This document shows positions 29,805 through 37,436 of a DNA stretch of 40,209 nucleotides, piece after piece. Position 1 is the stretch's first letter. Each line of letters starts with the position of its first letter. The position numbers and the translations under genes are program-made. The notes beneath the pieces were generated by a model that did not search any database, was not told the DNA's origin, and saw only the letters and a list, made by a program, of their open reading frames with translations. The DNA is from Caldisalinibacter kiritimatiensis (GTDB taxonomy: Bacteria; Bacillota; Clostridia; Tissierellales; Caldisalinibacteraceae). The stretch spans positions 1 through 40,209 of the forward strand of contig NZ_ARZA01000091.1 in the NCBI RefSeq assembly GCF_000387765.1, written 5' to 3'.

Positions 29805-30728
29805 TTAAATTTTATTTTGTATAAGTTTATTGGCAACTTTTACTGCTTCTTCTGCATTTTTAGCATAACCGTCGGCACCTATTTGCTTCCAAAGCTTATT
29901 ATCATGGCTAAAAGCCCTTCCACCAACAATGATTTTTACATTTTCACAGCCAGTTGTTGTACGTATTGTATGGATTGCGTTTTCAGCAGAGTTGATGTTG
30001 AAAGGCATAGTTACAGATATAGCTAAAATGTCTATTTTTTTATTTAGAATTGTTTTAATTATGCTTTGAGTAGGTATGTTTATACCTAAATAATAGGTAT
30101 TCCATCCTTCTATTTCAAAGAAGTCATTTACCATTTTAAGCCCTATATTGTGATAGTCACCATTGGCTGCGAATAAAACAATAGAATGATTATTTTTATT
30201 AGGAGAAGATATATAGGGGTGCAGTTGAGACATTATTGAGCGAGTAGCTTCGGTAAAATAATGTTCATCTGCAATATTAATTTTATTGGTTTCCCATAGT
30301 AAACCAATTTCATTCATACAAGGTTCAATTACAAGAAGATATATATCTTTGATTGATATCCCATTATTTACAGCACTTAATATTAATTGGCTAGCAAAAT
30401 CTTTATTTCCATTAATTAAAGAATTAAAGAATTTTTTCTTTAAAGAGGTTAGTGAATTGCTTTTATTTACACTATTAAAGTTAAATACTAATTGTGATTT
30501 TATGTTACTATTATTGATAAAAGGAGAAGATACTCTACCTAATAGATAGTCAACTGATACTTCAAATATATCAGCAATTTCTTTTAGAATTTTTTCATTA
30601 GGAAATCTAGTATTTTGTTCGTAGTTAGCTATAGTGGTTTGAGCTAATCCTAATTTATCAGCAAGGTCCTTTTGGCGTAGTCTGTGGGTTTTTCGTAGAC
30701 TTTTTAAACGGTCTCCAAAACTGTTCAT
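29805..30728 (-). CDS. XRE-type transcription regulator with cobalamin-binding domain (CarH-like sensor)
   Basis: The 307-residue product has a Cro/C1-type helix-turn-helix at residues 5-64 (RQKDLADKLGLAQTTIANYE). A helical B12 cap domain (about 95-170) contains W145-x9-E155-H156. A Rossmann-type B12-binding domain (about 181-307) contains D191-Y-H193-x-x-G196, with H193 the likely lower cobalt ligand. In CarH photoreceptors the W-x9-EH motif packs over the adenosyl group, and light releases DNA. Here the HTH replaces the MerR type of CarH. The residue after the tryptophan is glutamate, not the histidine that forms the bis-His link in Thermus CarH. Light, B12 or redox sensing is inferred. AGGAGGA precedes the ATG. 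Confidence 0.92.
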   Translation of the reverse strand: MNSFGDRLKSLRKTHRLRQKDLADKLGLAQTTIANYEQNTRFPNEKILKEIADIFEVSVDYLLGRVSSPFINNSNIKSQLVFNFNSVNKSNSLTSLKKKFFNSLINGNKDFASQLILSAVNNGISIKDIYLLVIEPCMNEIGLLWETNKINIADEHYFTEATRSIMSQLHPYISSPNKNNHSIVLFAANGDYHNIGLKMVNDFFEIEGWNTYYLGINIPTQSIIKTILNKKIDILAISVTMPFNINSAENAIHTIRTTTGCENVKIIVGGRAFSHDNKLWKQIGADGYAKNAEEAVKVANKLIQNKI

Positions 30729-30764
30729 AGTTAGTCCTCCTACTTTTATATATTAGCTATAAAA

Positions 30765-30793
30765 ATCATATCACAATATGCAATGAATGTCCA
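30765..30793 (-). promoter_or_regulatory. Promoter of the B12-binding regulator operon
   Basis: Read on the minus strand, TGGACA (30793-30788) and TATGAT (30770-30765) are 17 bases apart, 36 bases before the start codon. A 10-bp palindrome TTACATGTAA lies just upstream at 30800-30809. Confidence 0.5.
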
Positions 30794-30902
30794 ATTTGTT
30801 TACATGTAATATATTATGAAACACAAAGTGAGATATTAACTATTTATAAATCCAAATGGAAATTACTAATAAATATTAAAAGTAGCAGGAAAACGATGCA
30901 TA

Positions 30903-30928
30903 TTTGTATAATACTATTATTATACAAA
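30903..30928. promoter_or_regulatory. Perfect palindromic operator candidate before the cysteine-rich gene
   Basis: TTTGTATAATA (30903-30913) is a perfect inverted repeat of TATTATACAAA (30918-30928) across a CTAT spacer. It contains TATAAT at 30907-30912, a possible -10 box with no good -35 box, 40 bases before the ATG at 30952. A dimeric regulator bound here would control access of RNA polymerase. The divergent XRE-B12 protein is the obvious candidate, by neighbourhood only. Confidence 0.6.
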
Positions 30929-30951
30929 CTATAAAGTAAGGGGAATGTAAA

Positions 30952-31209
30952 ATGAGCGAGAACTATAAATTTGTGCAAAATAAAAAGTGTGAGTTTTTTC
31001 CTTGTCATGATGTAAAAGATAAAGACAGCTTTAACTGCTTATTTTGTTTTTGTCCATTATATGCACTAGGAGAAAAATGTGGGGGAAATTTTAAGTATAC
31101 AAATGGAGTTAAAGATTGTTCAGATTGTACTATACCTCATAGTAAAGGTGGCTACGACTTTATAATGTCTAAAATAGATATGATTACAAAAATGGGAAGT
31201 GAAAGGTAG
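30952..31209 (+). CDS. Cysteine-rich small-domain metal-binding protein (COG2158-like)
   Basis: The 85-residue product has eight cysteines (C13, C18, C29, C32, C34, C43, C56, C59) in the pattern CEFFPCH, FNCLFCFCPLY, KCGGNF and DCSDCTIPH. This matches the zinc-finger-like cysteine-rich small domain family, probably metal-binding. From memory, some members are linked or fused to cobamide biosynthesis genes, which would fit the divergent B12-binding regulator; that link is inference. AAGGGGA precedes the ATG. The gene stands alone and ends at a terminator. Confidence 0.85.
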   Translation: MSENYKFVQNKKCEFFPCHDVKDKDSFNCLFCFCPLYALGEKCGGNFKYTNGVKDCSDCTIPHSKGGYDFIMSKIDMITKMGSER

Positions 31210-31235
31210 AGTGGCTTATATTTATGAGCCACTCT
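31208..31235 (+). terminator. Terminator after the cysteine-rich gene
   Basis: AGAGTGGCT (31208-31216) pairs with AGCCACTCT (31227-31235) and overlaps the stop codon. The T-run after it is poor, so it may be weak or mainly separate convergent transcripts. Confidence 0.6.
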
Positions 31236-31241
31236 CTTAGA

Positions 31242-31718
31242 TTATAAGCTTAAATCTATATGACAGTATCCATTTGGATTTTTTTCAAGATATTTTTGAT
31301 GATACTCTTCTGCTAGATAGAAACACTTAAGAGGTTCTATTTCAGTAACAATAGGTTTATCATAGTGTTTTTGTAGTTCTTCTTTTGTCTTTAATATAAT
31401 AGATAAATCTGATTCATCTATATAATAGATACCAGTTCTATATTGTGATCCTTTATCTGCTCCCTGTTGGTTAAGTAAGGTTGGGTCAATTATTTTCCAA
31501 AACTTATTTAATAACTCTTCCAGATTAATTATAGATTCCTCATATTTAATATGACAAGCTTCAGCGTGTCCTGTTGTTGAGGTTTTTACTTGTTCATACG
31601 TTGGATTTTCAACATGCCCGTTTGCATATCCTACTTTAGTTTCTATTACACCTTCTATTCTTGAAAAATATGCTTCTATACCCCAAAAACACCCTCCAGC
31701 TAATACAATCTCTTTCAT
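31242..31718 (-). CDS. msrA: Peptide-methionine (S)-S-oxide reductase MsrA
   Basis: MsrA repairs S-methionine sulfoxide in proteins. The 158-residue product has the active-site GGCFWG with nucleophile C10, the downstream [15 protein letters not shown], and ends GYCHIDLSL, the typical C-terminus with a further cysteine. The length is normal. AGAAGGAGG precedes the ATG on the minus strand. An oxygen-stress repair gene is consistent with an anaerobe that meets air. Confidence 0.96.
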   Translation of the reverse strand: MKEIVLAGGCFWGIEAYFSRIEGVIETKVGYANGHVENPTYEQVKTSTTGHAEACHIKYEESIINLEELLNKFWKIIDPTLLNQQGADKGSQYRTGIYYIDESDLSIILKTKEELQKHYDKPIVTEIEPLKCFYLAEEYHQKYLEKNPNGYCHIDLSL

Positions 31719-32071
31719 ACACCTTAACCTCCTTCTATAGATAGTTATACTGTTAAAAATAAGATATCAGTATTTTTGTAAAATTGCAACAGAAATACTG
31801 AGAATATTTTGTAGAAATTACTTAGTTAGTGTATGTTTATCTATCAAATTTCATCAAATTATTTCCTGGGAAACGTAAATTGTTATATAGTGTAGATAAT
31901 AGTTAAAAAATATTTATAAAAGCTTTTTTGTTACTTTGAATTGACAACAAATTAATACGATGTAAATTCAGTGTTAATAAATCATTAAATATACGACAAT
32001 ATACGACAAAAAATGATACAATATTATTGAACATAGCAATATATAAGATTAGTGATGAGAGGAGATGTTTC
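31719..32071. other. 353-base gap between msrA and the chemoreceptor, with repeats and a promoter
   Basis: An 11-bp inverted repeat with one wobble (31767-31777 with 31791-31801, loop 13) lies in the likely msrA leader. Tandem 10-mers beginning ATACGACAA lie at 31991 and 32001. TGATACAAT (32014-32022) is an extended -10 box for the chemoreceptor; GACAAT (31995-32000), inside the first 10-mer, is a possible -35 box 16 bases away. No gene was found here. Confidence 0.5.
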
Positions 32072-34123
32072 ATGTCATTAAGAAAAAGAGCAATTATTTT
32101 TGTAAGTCTTTTTTGTATTGTTTTAGTTTTGACGTCTGTAGGTATTTCATGGTATGAAATAAGAAATTTCGCAGACACAACAACTGAAACTATAGGTAAA
32201 TTGAAGAATGATTCAAGACAAAAAATTGAAAATTCACTATTTCAAGTGTCAGATAACCTAGCGCATCATATATCTATGGTAGAAAAGGAAATGGACAAAT
32301 CTATGATTAATGCAGCTTTAGTCTTAAGAGAGATTGATTTTCAAAAGGAGTTAACTAATGAAGAATTACGTAATATTGCTAAAGAAACAGGTATGACTCG
32401 CTTATACATAACTAACGAAGAAGGAACTTTTATACTATCCACTGATGAAATAGCTATTGGTCAAAACCTTTTTGAGATATCATCTGTATATAGAGAATTA
32501 ATGACTGGAGAAAGTGAAGTGATACCTTCACCTTTAATTCCAGCAGCAGAAACTAATGAAATATTTAAGTTTACAGCAATTCCAAGAAAAGACGGTAAAG
32601 GAGTAATAGAATCAGCTTTAAATGCAGATATTTTAAAACAGGCAATCAAATCTTATACTAACAATATAAATGGATTTAAATCTGCTTATTTAATTGGAAG
32701 AGATAATTTAGTATTAACTGAAACACTAGCAAAAAATGAAAAGTCTTTATATAAGGAAAATAGTAATATTACGAATACAACAACGGAAGAAGTTTTTAAA
32801 ACTTCAAATCATTATATTAATTTTCATGATAATGTAGCGGAAATTTACTATCCTGTAGAATATAATGGAGAAACTCGATATGTAATTTATCTAACTATTG
32901 ACACTAGACCATATTTTCAAAATGTCAACATAGCGGGAGAGACATTAAGTACAGTAGCTAATAATATAAAGGCTAGTAGAGTTAATAATACTATAATTAA
33001 TATAGTTTTAGTGACAATATTATTATTTGGTCTGATTTGGGGATTAAATAGGGCTTTAAAAGGCTTAAATGAGGTGGTAGCAGCTACTAAAAAGATTGCA
33101 AATGGAGAATTGAATATAAATGTAGAGTCAAAATCTAAAGATGAAATAGGTATATTAAGTAATAACTTTAATAAGATGGGTAAAGATATTAAAAACATAA
33201 CTACAAAGATAAAAAACTCTATATTAAAAATAGAAGAATATACAGATACTATGGCAGCTACAACAGAAGAAGTGTCTGTGTCTAGCGAAGAAATATCAAA
33301 AACTGTTCAAGAGATTGCAGCTGGAGCTACTACACAGGCTCATGAGAGTAATGTAACTTTAGAAACAACTGAAAAATTAGCTCATAGCATAGAAACAATG
33401 ATTGCTAATGTTAATAAAACTATAGATAATGCAACAGAAATGAAGCAAAATAATGATTTAGGAACTCAAACAATATCAGAACTTGAAAATAAATTTAATG
33501 AAAATATTAAAGCTACAGAGATAGCAGCTCAAAAAATAGATTCTTTAAGGGAAAAATCGAAATCAATAGAGTCAATAGTAGAGAAAATAAATGATATATC
33601 TGAACAAACAAACTTACTAGCATTAAACGCAGCAATAGAGGCTGCTAGTGCAGGAGAATATGGTAAGGGATTTGCTGTTGTAGCAGAGGAAGTAAGGAAG
33701 CTAGCAGAAATGTCAGCAAAGTCTACTCAAGAAATTCGAAATATAATACATGAAATAACTGATGTTATAAACGATACAAATGATACTATGGACAATACAA
33801 AAGTTATTGTTAGTGAATCTGATAAATCTCTAAAAGAAACAAGAGAGGTATTTAGCAAATTAAACTCATCAATCGAGGAAGTTATTAAACAAATAGAAGT
33901 AATAAGCAACGAGATAGAAGAAGTGAAAGAGGCTAAAGATAGCGTACTTAACTCAGTAGAGAATATTTCATCTGTTGCACAGCAATCAGCTGCTGCAACG
34001 CAGCAGGTTAGTGCATCAGCTGAGGAGCAGACTGCTTCTATGGAAGAGGTAGCAGCTTCTTTAGAGGATTTAAACAATATGGTAAAAGAATTATCTGGAT
34101 TAATAAAAGTATATAAACTGTAA
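32072..34123 (+). CDS. Methyl-accepting chemotaxis protein with extracellular Cache-type domain
   Basis: The 683-residue product has a membrane segment at about 7-27, an extracytoplasmic ligand domain (about 30-305) resembling dCache ([20 protein letters not shown]), a second membrane segment (307-325), a HAMP domain (326-380) and a signalling domain with tip [20 protein letters not shown] at 510-529. A serine stands where most receptors have arginine in EAARAGE. The ligand is unknown. ATG 32072 follows GAGGAGA; the frame is open 45 bases upstream. It is a single-gene unit with its own terminator. Confidence 0.94.
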   Translation: MSLRKRAIIFVSLFCIVLVLTSVGISWYEIRNFADTTTETIGKLKNDSRQKIENSLFQVSDNLAHHISMVEKEMDKSMINAALVLREIDFQKELTNEELRNIAKETGMTRLYITNEEGTFILSTDEIAIGQNLFEISSVYRELMTGESEVIPSPLIPAAETNEIFKFTAIPRKDGKGVIESALNADILKQAIKSYTNNINGFKSAYLIGRDNLVLTETLAKNEKSLYKENSNITNTTTEEVFKTSNHYINFHDNVAEIYYPVEYNGETRYVIYLTIDTRPYFQNVNIAGETLSTVANNIKASRVNNTIINIVLVTILLFGLIWGLNRALKGLNEVVAATKKIANGELNINVESKSKDEIGILSNNFNKMGKDIKNITTKIKNSILKIEEYTDTMAATTEEVSVSSEEISKTVQEIAAGATTQAHESNVTLETTEKLAHSIETMIANVNKTIDNATEMKQNNDLGTQTISELENKFNENIKATEIAAQKIDSLREKSKSIESIVEKINDISEQTNLLALNAAIEAASAGEYGKGFAVVAEEVRKLAEMSAKSTQEIRNIIHEITDVINDTNDTMDNTKVIVSESDKSLKETREVFSKLNSSIEEVIKQIEVISNEIEEVKEAKDSVLNSVENISSVAQQSAAATQQVSASAEEQTASMEEVAASLEDLNNMVKELSGLIKVYKL

Positions 34124-34138
34124 TTAAATATACCGATT

Positions 34139-34167
34139 AACCTGGGATGATTTATCCCAGGTTTTTT
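34139..34167 (+). terminator. Terminator after the membrane chemoreceptor gene
   Basis: AACCTGGGAT (34139-34148) pairs perfectly with ATCCCAGGTT (34154-34163), followed by TTTT. Confidence 0.93.
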
Positions 34168-34240
34168 ATTTTTCTAAATTTAAAATACAATATTTAGTCA
34201 AGCAGTATATGCATATAATTAATTAGATAAGGAGGGAAAT

Positions 34241-35011
34241 ATGTTGAAGAAAAGAACAATGTTATTGACCTTAAGTTTTATTTGTGTATTCACTGTTATA
34301 ATATTGGGTAATTTAGTAGATGTAGATTTTAGTAAGTTTATAACTAATAAATATTCAGATGTTAAAGGATTATATAATGAAAATAAACATATAGACCAAA
34401 AGAATATAGATGAACAGCTTAACAAAGATGACTTAGCTATTTTAGTTGATATAGATAGAAAGTATCTTTATGTTTTAGATACTAAAAAAAATAAAGTTAT
34501 AAAAAAATATATAGTTGCAACAGGTAAGCCTTCAACTCCAACTCCAACAGGAACTTATAAGATTATACAAAAGGCCAAATGGGGAGGAGGTTTTGGAAGT
34601 AGATGGATGAGATTAAATGTCCCATGGGGCCAATATGGAATACACGGTACTGATAAACCTAATTCTATAGGATATAATGCTTCCTATGGATGTGTGAGAA
34701 TGAGAAATAAAGATATAGAAGAGTTGTATAAAATGATTAAGTATAATACTACAGTTGTTTTATATAGAGGAATCTTTGGTCCTTTTGGCTATGGATTTAG
34801 AATATTAGCTCCAGGAGATAGAGGAGAGGATGTAAAGGAAGTTCAAAAGAGATTAAAAATGAAAGGATATTACTATGGAGCTTTAGATGGTATATATGGA
34901 AATGGAATGAAAATGGCCCTAATGAGATTTTTAAAGGATAATGATATGCCAATGACAGATAGAATTGGATATAGTGTTTATAAAAAACTAGGAATTGTAT
35001 TGATGGAATGA
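34241..35011 (+). CDS. L,D-transpeptidase (YkuD) with C-terminal peptidoglycan-binding domain
   Basis: L,D-transpeptidases make 3-3 cross-links in peptidoglycan and are common in Clostridia and spores. The 256-residue product has an N-terminal membrane segment (about 6-25), a YkuD domain (about 65-180) with HGTDKPNSIGYNASYGCVRM containing the catalytic His and Cys, and a peptidoglycan-binding domain (about 190-256: GDRGEDVKEVQKRLKMKGYY). AAGGAGGGA precedes the ATG. No terminator is visible before the ferritin gene. Confidence 0.93.
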   Translation: MLKKRTMLLTLSFICVFTVIILGNLVDVDFSKFITNKYSDVKGLYNENKHIDQKNIDEQLNKDDLAILVDIDRKYLYVLDTKKNKVIKKYIVATGKPSTPTPTGTYKIIQKAKWGGGFGSRWMRLNVPWGQYGIHGTDKPNSIGYNASYGCVRMRNKDIEELYKMIKYNTTVVLYRGIFGPFGYGFRILAPGDRGEDVKEVQKRLKMKGYYYGALDGIYGNGMKMALMRFLKDNDMPMTDRIGYSVYKKLGIVLME

Positions 35012-35116
35012 AATTATAGCTAAAAATAAGAAAATTCAAAATTGTTGTTTAAAAATACTAATAGTTAGGTATACATATAATATATTGTTAAACTTTTATT
35101 TTAGGAGGGAAAATAC

Positions 35117-35626
35117 ATGTTATCAGAGAGATTATTAAAGGAATTGAATGAACAGGTAAAATATGAGTTATATTCAGCTCATTACTATTTAGCAATGGCT
35201 GCATACTGTGCTTCACAGGATTTAGATGGATTTGCTAACTTTTTTAAGGTTCAAGCAGAAGAGGAAAGATTTCACGCTATGAAGTTTTTTGATTTTATCA
35301 ATGATATGGACGGTAGAGTTACTATGTTAGAACTAGAACAACCTAAAAATGAATTTGATTCTATATTAGATGTATTTAAAGCAGCTTTAGAGCATGAAAA
35401 ATTTGTTACAAGTAGAATATATAAACTAATGGATATAGCTACTGAAGAAAAGGAACATGCAACTATAAGTCTACTAAAATGGTTTGTAGATGAACAAGTT
35501 GAAGAAGAAAATAGTATGAAAGTTATTATTAAAAAGCTTGAAAGATTTGGTGACAAAGGCCATGGATTATTTATGTTAGATCAAGAATTAGGACAGAGAA
35601 CTTTTACACCATCAGCAAGTGAATAA
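35117..35626 (+). CDS. ftnA: Ferritin (non-heme, bacterial FtnA type)
   Basis: Ferritin stores iron as a mineral inside a 24-subunit shell. The 169-residue product shows the four-helix pattern with ferroxidase-site segments NEQVKYELYSAHYYLAMAAY, EEERFHAMKFFDF and EHEKFVTSRIY, and the later WFVDEQVEEE. The length is typical. TAGGAGGG precedes the ATG. It is close to the manganese and iron transport genes to its right. Confidence 0.95.
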   Translation: MLSERLLKELNEQVKYELYSAHYYLAMAAYCASQDLDGFANFFKVQAEEERFHAMKFFDFINDMDGRVTMLELEQPKNEFDSILDVFKAALEHEKFVTSRIYKLMDIATEEKEHATISLLKWFVDEQVEEENSMKVIIKKLERFGDKGHGLFMLDQELGQRTFTPSASE

Positions 35627-35666
35627 AAAACAAAGATAGGTGAGTTTTCACCTATCTTTGTTTTTT
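35625..35666 (+). terminator. Two-way terminator between ferritin and SASP genes
   Basis: A perfect 19-bp stem (35625-35643 with 35648-35666) with a GTTT loop ends in six T residues and begins with six A residues, so it can stop both convergent transcripts. It overlaps the ferritin stop codon. Confidence 0.95.
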
Positions 35667-35674
35667 ATTTTATA

Positions 35675-35902
35675 TTATCTATTTTGTTGATTTCCACCCA
35701 TACTATTTTCAGCCATCTCAACTAATCTCTTAGTCATATAACCGCCAACATAACCATTTTGTCTTGAAGAAAGATTTCCTTTATCCATTGAAGCATAGTT
35801 GTTTAAACCAAGTTCATTAGCGATTTCAGTCTTCATTTGGTTTAATGCTTGACGAGCTGCTGGCACTACTAGTTTGTTTGTATTTCTGTTATTATTAGCC
35901 AT
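35675..35902 (-). CDS. Small acid-soluble spore protein, alpha/beta type
   Basis: These proteins coat spore DNA and protect it from UV and heat. The 75-residue product has NKLVVPAARQALNQMKTEIA with the GPR protease site around TEIA, followed by ELGL, and the second conserved block NGYVGGYMTKRLVEMAE. AAAGGAGTG precedes the ATG at 35902; the frame begins nine bases earlier with GTG inside that site. It shows that the organism makes spores. Sigma-G control is expected, but I could not pick a clear sigma-G promoter. Confidence 0.95.
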   Translation of the reverse strand: MANNNRNTNKLVVPAARQALNQMKTEIANELGLNNYASMDKGNLSSRQNGYVGGYMTKRLVEMAENSMGGNQQNR

Positions 35903-36023
35903 TACTTTCACTCCTTTCCCAAGGTTGGTTTGTTTGCCTTGTACTAATATTATTTGTAAAAGGAGTGATATTAACCATGTAGTTTTATGTAAAGCTAGAT
36001 TTTGATTCTAGGATATGAAAAAA

Positions 36024-36575
36024 CTAAAATAAAATCATTTTTATTCCAAAAAGTATAAGTATAATGCCACCTAATAGGTCTGCATATTTTCTTATAAAAT
36101 TAATTTTTCTTATGTATTTACTGATTATAAATGCAAAAAAGGTCAGTATAGAGGTAACAATTCCGACTATGGCTGAATTTTTAAACAGAATAAATTTATC
36201 ATAAAATATATTAAAAGTAGAGAAACCTATTACTAAAGCATCAATACTTACACTGATACCCAATACTGCAATTAATACCCAGTGAATCTTTTCGATCTTA
36301 TCTTCCTCAGCAAGACCTTCTTTTATCATTAAAATACCTACAAAAATTATAATTATTCCACCAACAATATTAGGAAGTGTATATATATATCTATTAAATA
36401 ATTCGCCTCCTATACCACCTAAAAATACAAAAAGGAATTGGAAAAATGAAGCAAATATAATAAAAAGTATTTTTCTGTTTCTCTTCATCCTTTTATCAAA
36501 ACCAAGTGAAAGGGCTACTCCAAAAGCATCTAATCCTAGAGCTATTGCTATAGCTCCTATATCGATTATTGACAA
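36024..36575 (-). CDS. mntP: Manganese efflux pump MntP family protein
   Basis: MntP exports excess Mn(II). The 183-residue product has about six membrane segments and the two internal-repeat motifs LGLDAFGVALSLG (residues 13-25) and GISVSIDALVIGFS (about 105-118) whose aspartates are needed for transport. Its promoter region faces the MntR/DtxR-like gene across 390 bases. I see no manganese riboswitch (yybP-ykoY) upstream, so control by the neighbouring repressor is possible. Confidence 0.85.
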   Translation of the reverse strand: MSIIDIGAIAIALGLDAFGVALSLGFDKRMKRNRKILFIIFASFFQFLFVFLGGIGGELFNRYIYTLPNIVGGIIIIFVGILMIKEGLAEEDKIEKIHWVLIAVLGISVSIDALVIGFSTFNIFYDKFILFKNSAIVGIVTSILTFFAFIISKYIRKINFIRKYADLLGGIILILFGIKMILF

Positions 36576-36965
36576 TTTAATACCCCCTAATTAGTTTATA
36601 CGTTTTTGTCAGTAATTAAATTTTATTATTAAAATGTTTAACATTCAATAGATTTTTTTATAACATATAGGAAATTATATTAAGATTAAAGTATTTAAGC
36701 TAAAACCAGCTTTAAATGCTTTTTTGTTGTGTAAAAAAGTTCTTTGAATTTCTACCAAGAGCTAAGAGTTGAGAGCTAGTAACTAAGAGCTGAATCATAA
36801 GCTATATAAACATAATATTATTCTGTGCATAGGATTTATTAATAATTCTTATAATTAGTTAATAATTTTTGAAGATTAGACTTAAAGGGAATATAAAGAC
36901 ATAATGTGTAATAAAATACTGGGTATCAAAATAAAAATATATAAATGATAAAAAGGATTGGTATT
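36576..36965. other. 390-base gap between mntP and the MntR-like gene
   Basis: This AT-rich stretch holds no gene. It contains a loose hairpin with a following T-run (ATTTAAGCT/AGCTTTAAAT at about 36693-36716), which could end a small transcript, and a short heptamer repeat at 36757-36791. No copy of the Feo operator-like sequence was found here. Confidence 0.5.
36757..36791. repeat. Degenerate heptamer repeat (AAGAGCT type)
   Basis: Five adjacent 7-base units read AAGAGCT, AAGAGTT, GAGAGCT, AGTAACT, AAGAGCT. The base composition differs from the AT-rich surroundings. The function is unknown. Confidence 0.6.
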
Positions 36966-37400
36966 ATGCTGTCTCCTAGTTTAGAGGATTATCTTGAAGA
37001 GGTATATAGGTTATCTACAAATAAAAAAGAAATAAGAATTAAAGACATAGCTGATTGTTTAGGGGTATCAATGCCTTCTGTAGTTAAAGGACTTAAAAAA
37101 TTAAACGATTTGGGATATATAGTTTATAGACCATATGAAGAAATAAAAGTTTTAGAAAAGGGTCAGAAAAAGGGTAGATTTCTTGTGGAAAGAAATAAGA
37201 TATTAAGAGATTTTGTTGAAGTCATAGGTTCAGATGCAGATGTAGAACAGGAAGCTGAGGCTATGGAGCACTATTTAAGTATTTCTACTATTAGGTGTAT
37301 AGAGAGGTTAGTTGGATTTTTTAAGCAAAACAAATCATTTCTTAATGAATTTAAGAAATTTGAGGTAGATAGTATATTAGATGATAATATATCACAGTAA
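36966..37400 (+). CDS. MntR/DtxR-family metal-dependent repressor
   Basis: The 144-residue product has the DtxR-type winged helix (DIADCLGVSMPSVVKGLKKL, about residues 27-46) and dimerisation helices, without an SH3-like domain, so it is of the short MntR kind. D8 and E11 (LEDYLEEVY) and the EAMEH triad E98, E101, H102 are present, but MntR's H77 is N77. Whether it senses iron or manganese cannot be told. It is divergent from mntP and convergent with the feo operon. ATG 36966 gives the MntR-like start; the upstream binding site is poor (AAAAGGATTGG). Confidence 0.88.
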   Translation: MLSPSLEDYLEEVYRLSTNKKEIRIKDIADCLGVSMPSVVKGLKKLNDLGYIVYRPYEEIKVLEKGQKKGRFLVERNKILRDFVEVIGSDADVEQEAEAMEHYLSISTIRCIERLVGFFKQNKSFLNEFKKFEVDSILDDNISQ

Positions 37401-37403
37401 AAC

Positions 37404-37425
37404 GAGGAGCTTAGAAAAGCTCCTC
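37404..37425 (+). terminator. Two-way terminator between the repressor and feo genes
   Basis: GAGGAGCTT (37404-37412) pairs with AAGCTCCTC (37417-37425) over an AGAA loop. It lies between convergent genes; a T-run (TATTTTTT) follows some bases later on the plus strand and GTTTTA on the minus strand. Confidence 0.8.
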
Positions 37426-37436
37426 AGTAATATTTT

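Noticed and set aside
30729-30951. Cobalamin riboswitch near the B12-binding regulator
   Set aside because: No B12 box or multi-stem aptamer pattern was seen; GCCACT at 31228-31233 is only part of a terminator stem.
36693-36726. Hairpin plus T-run as the end of a small RNA
   Set aside because: The stem is imperfect and A/T-rich and no promoter with good -35 and -10 boxes could be placed upstream on the plus strand.
36576-36965. Manganese (yybP-ykoY) riboswitch upstream of mntP
   Set aside because: The conserved aptamer loops could not be found on the minus strand; the region is mostly A/T-rich with a short heptamer repeat.
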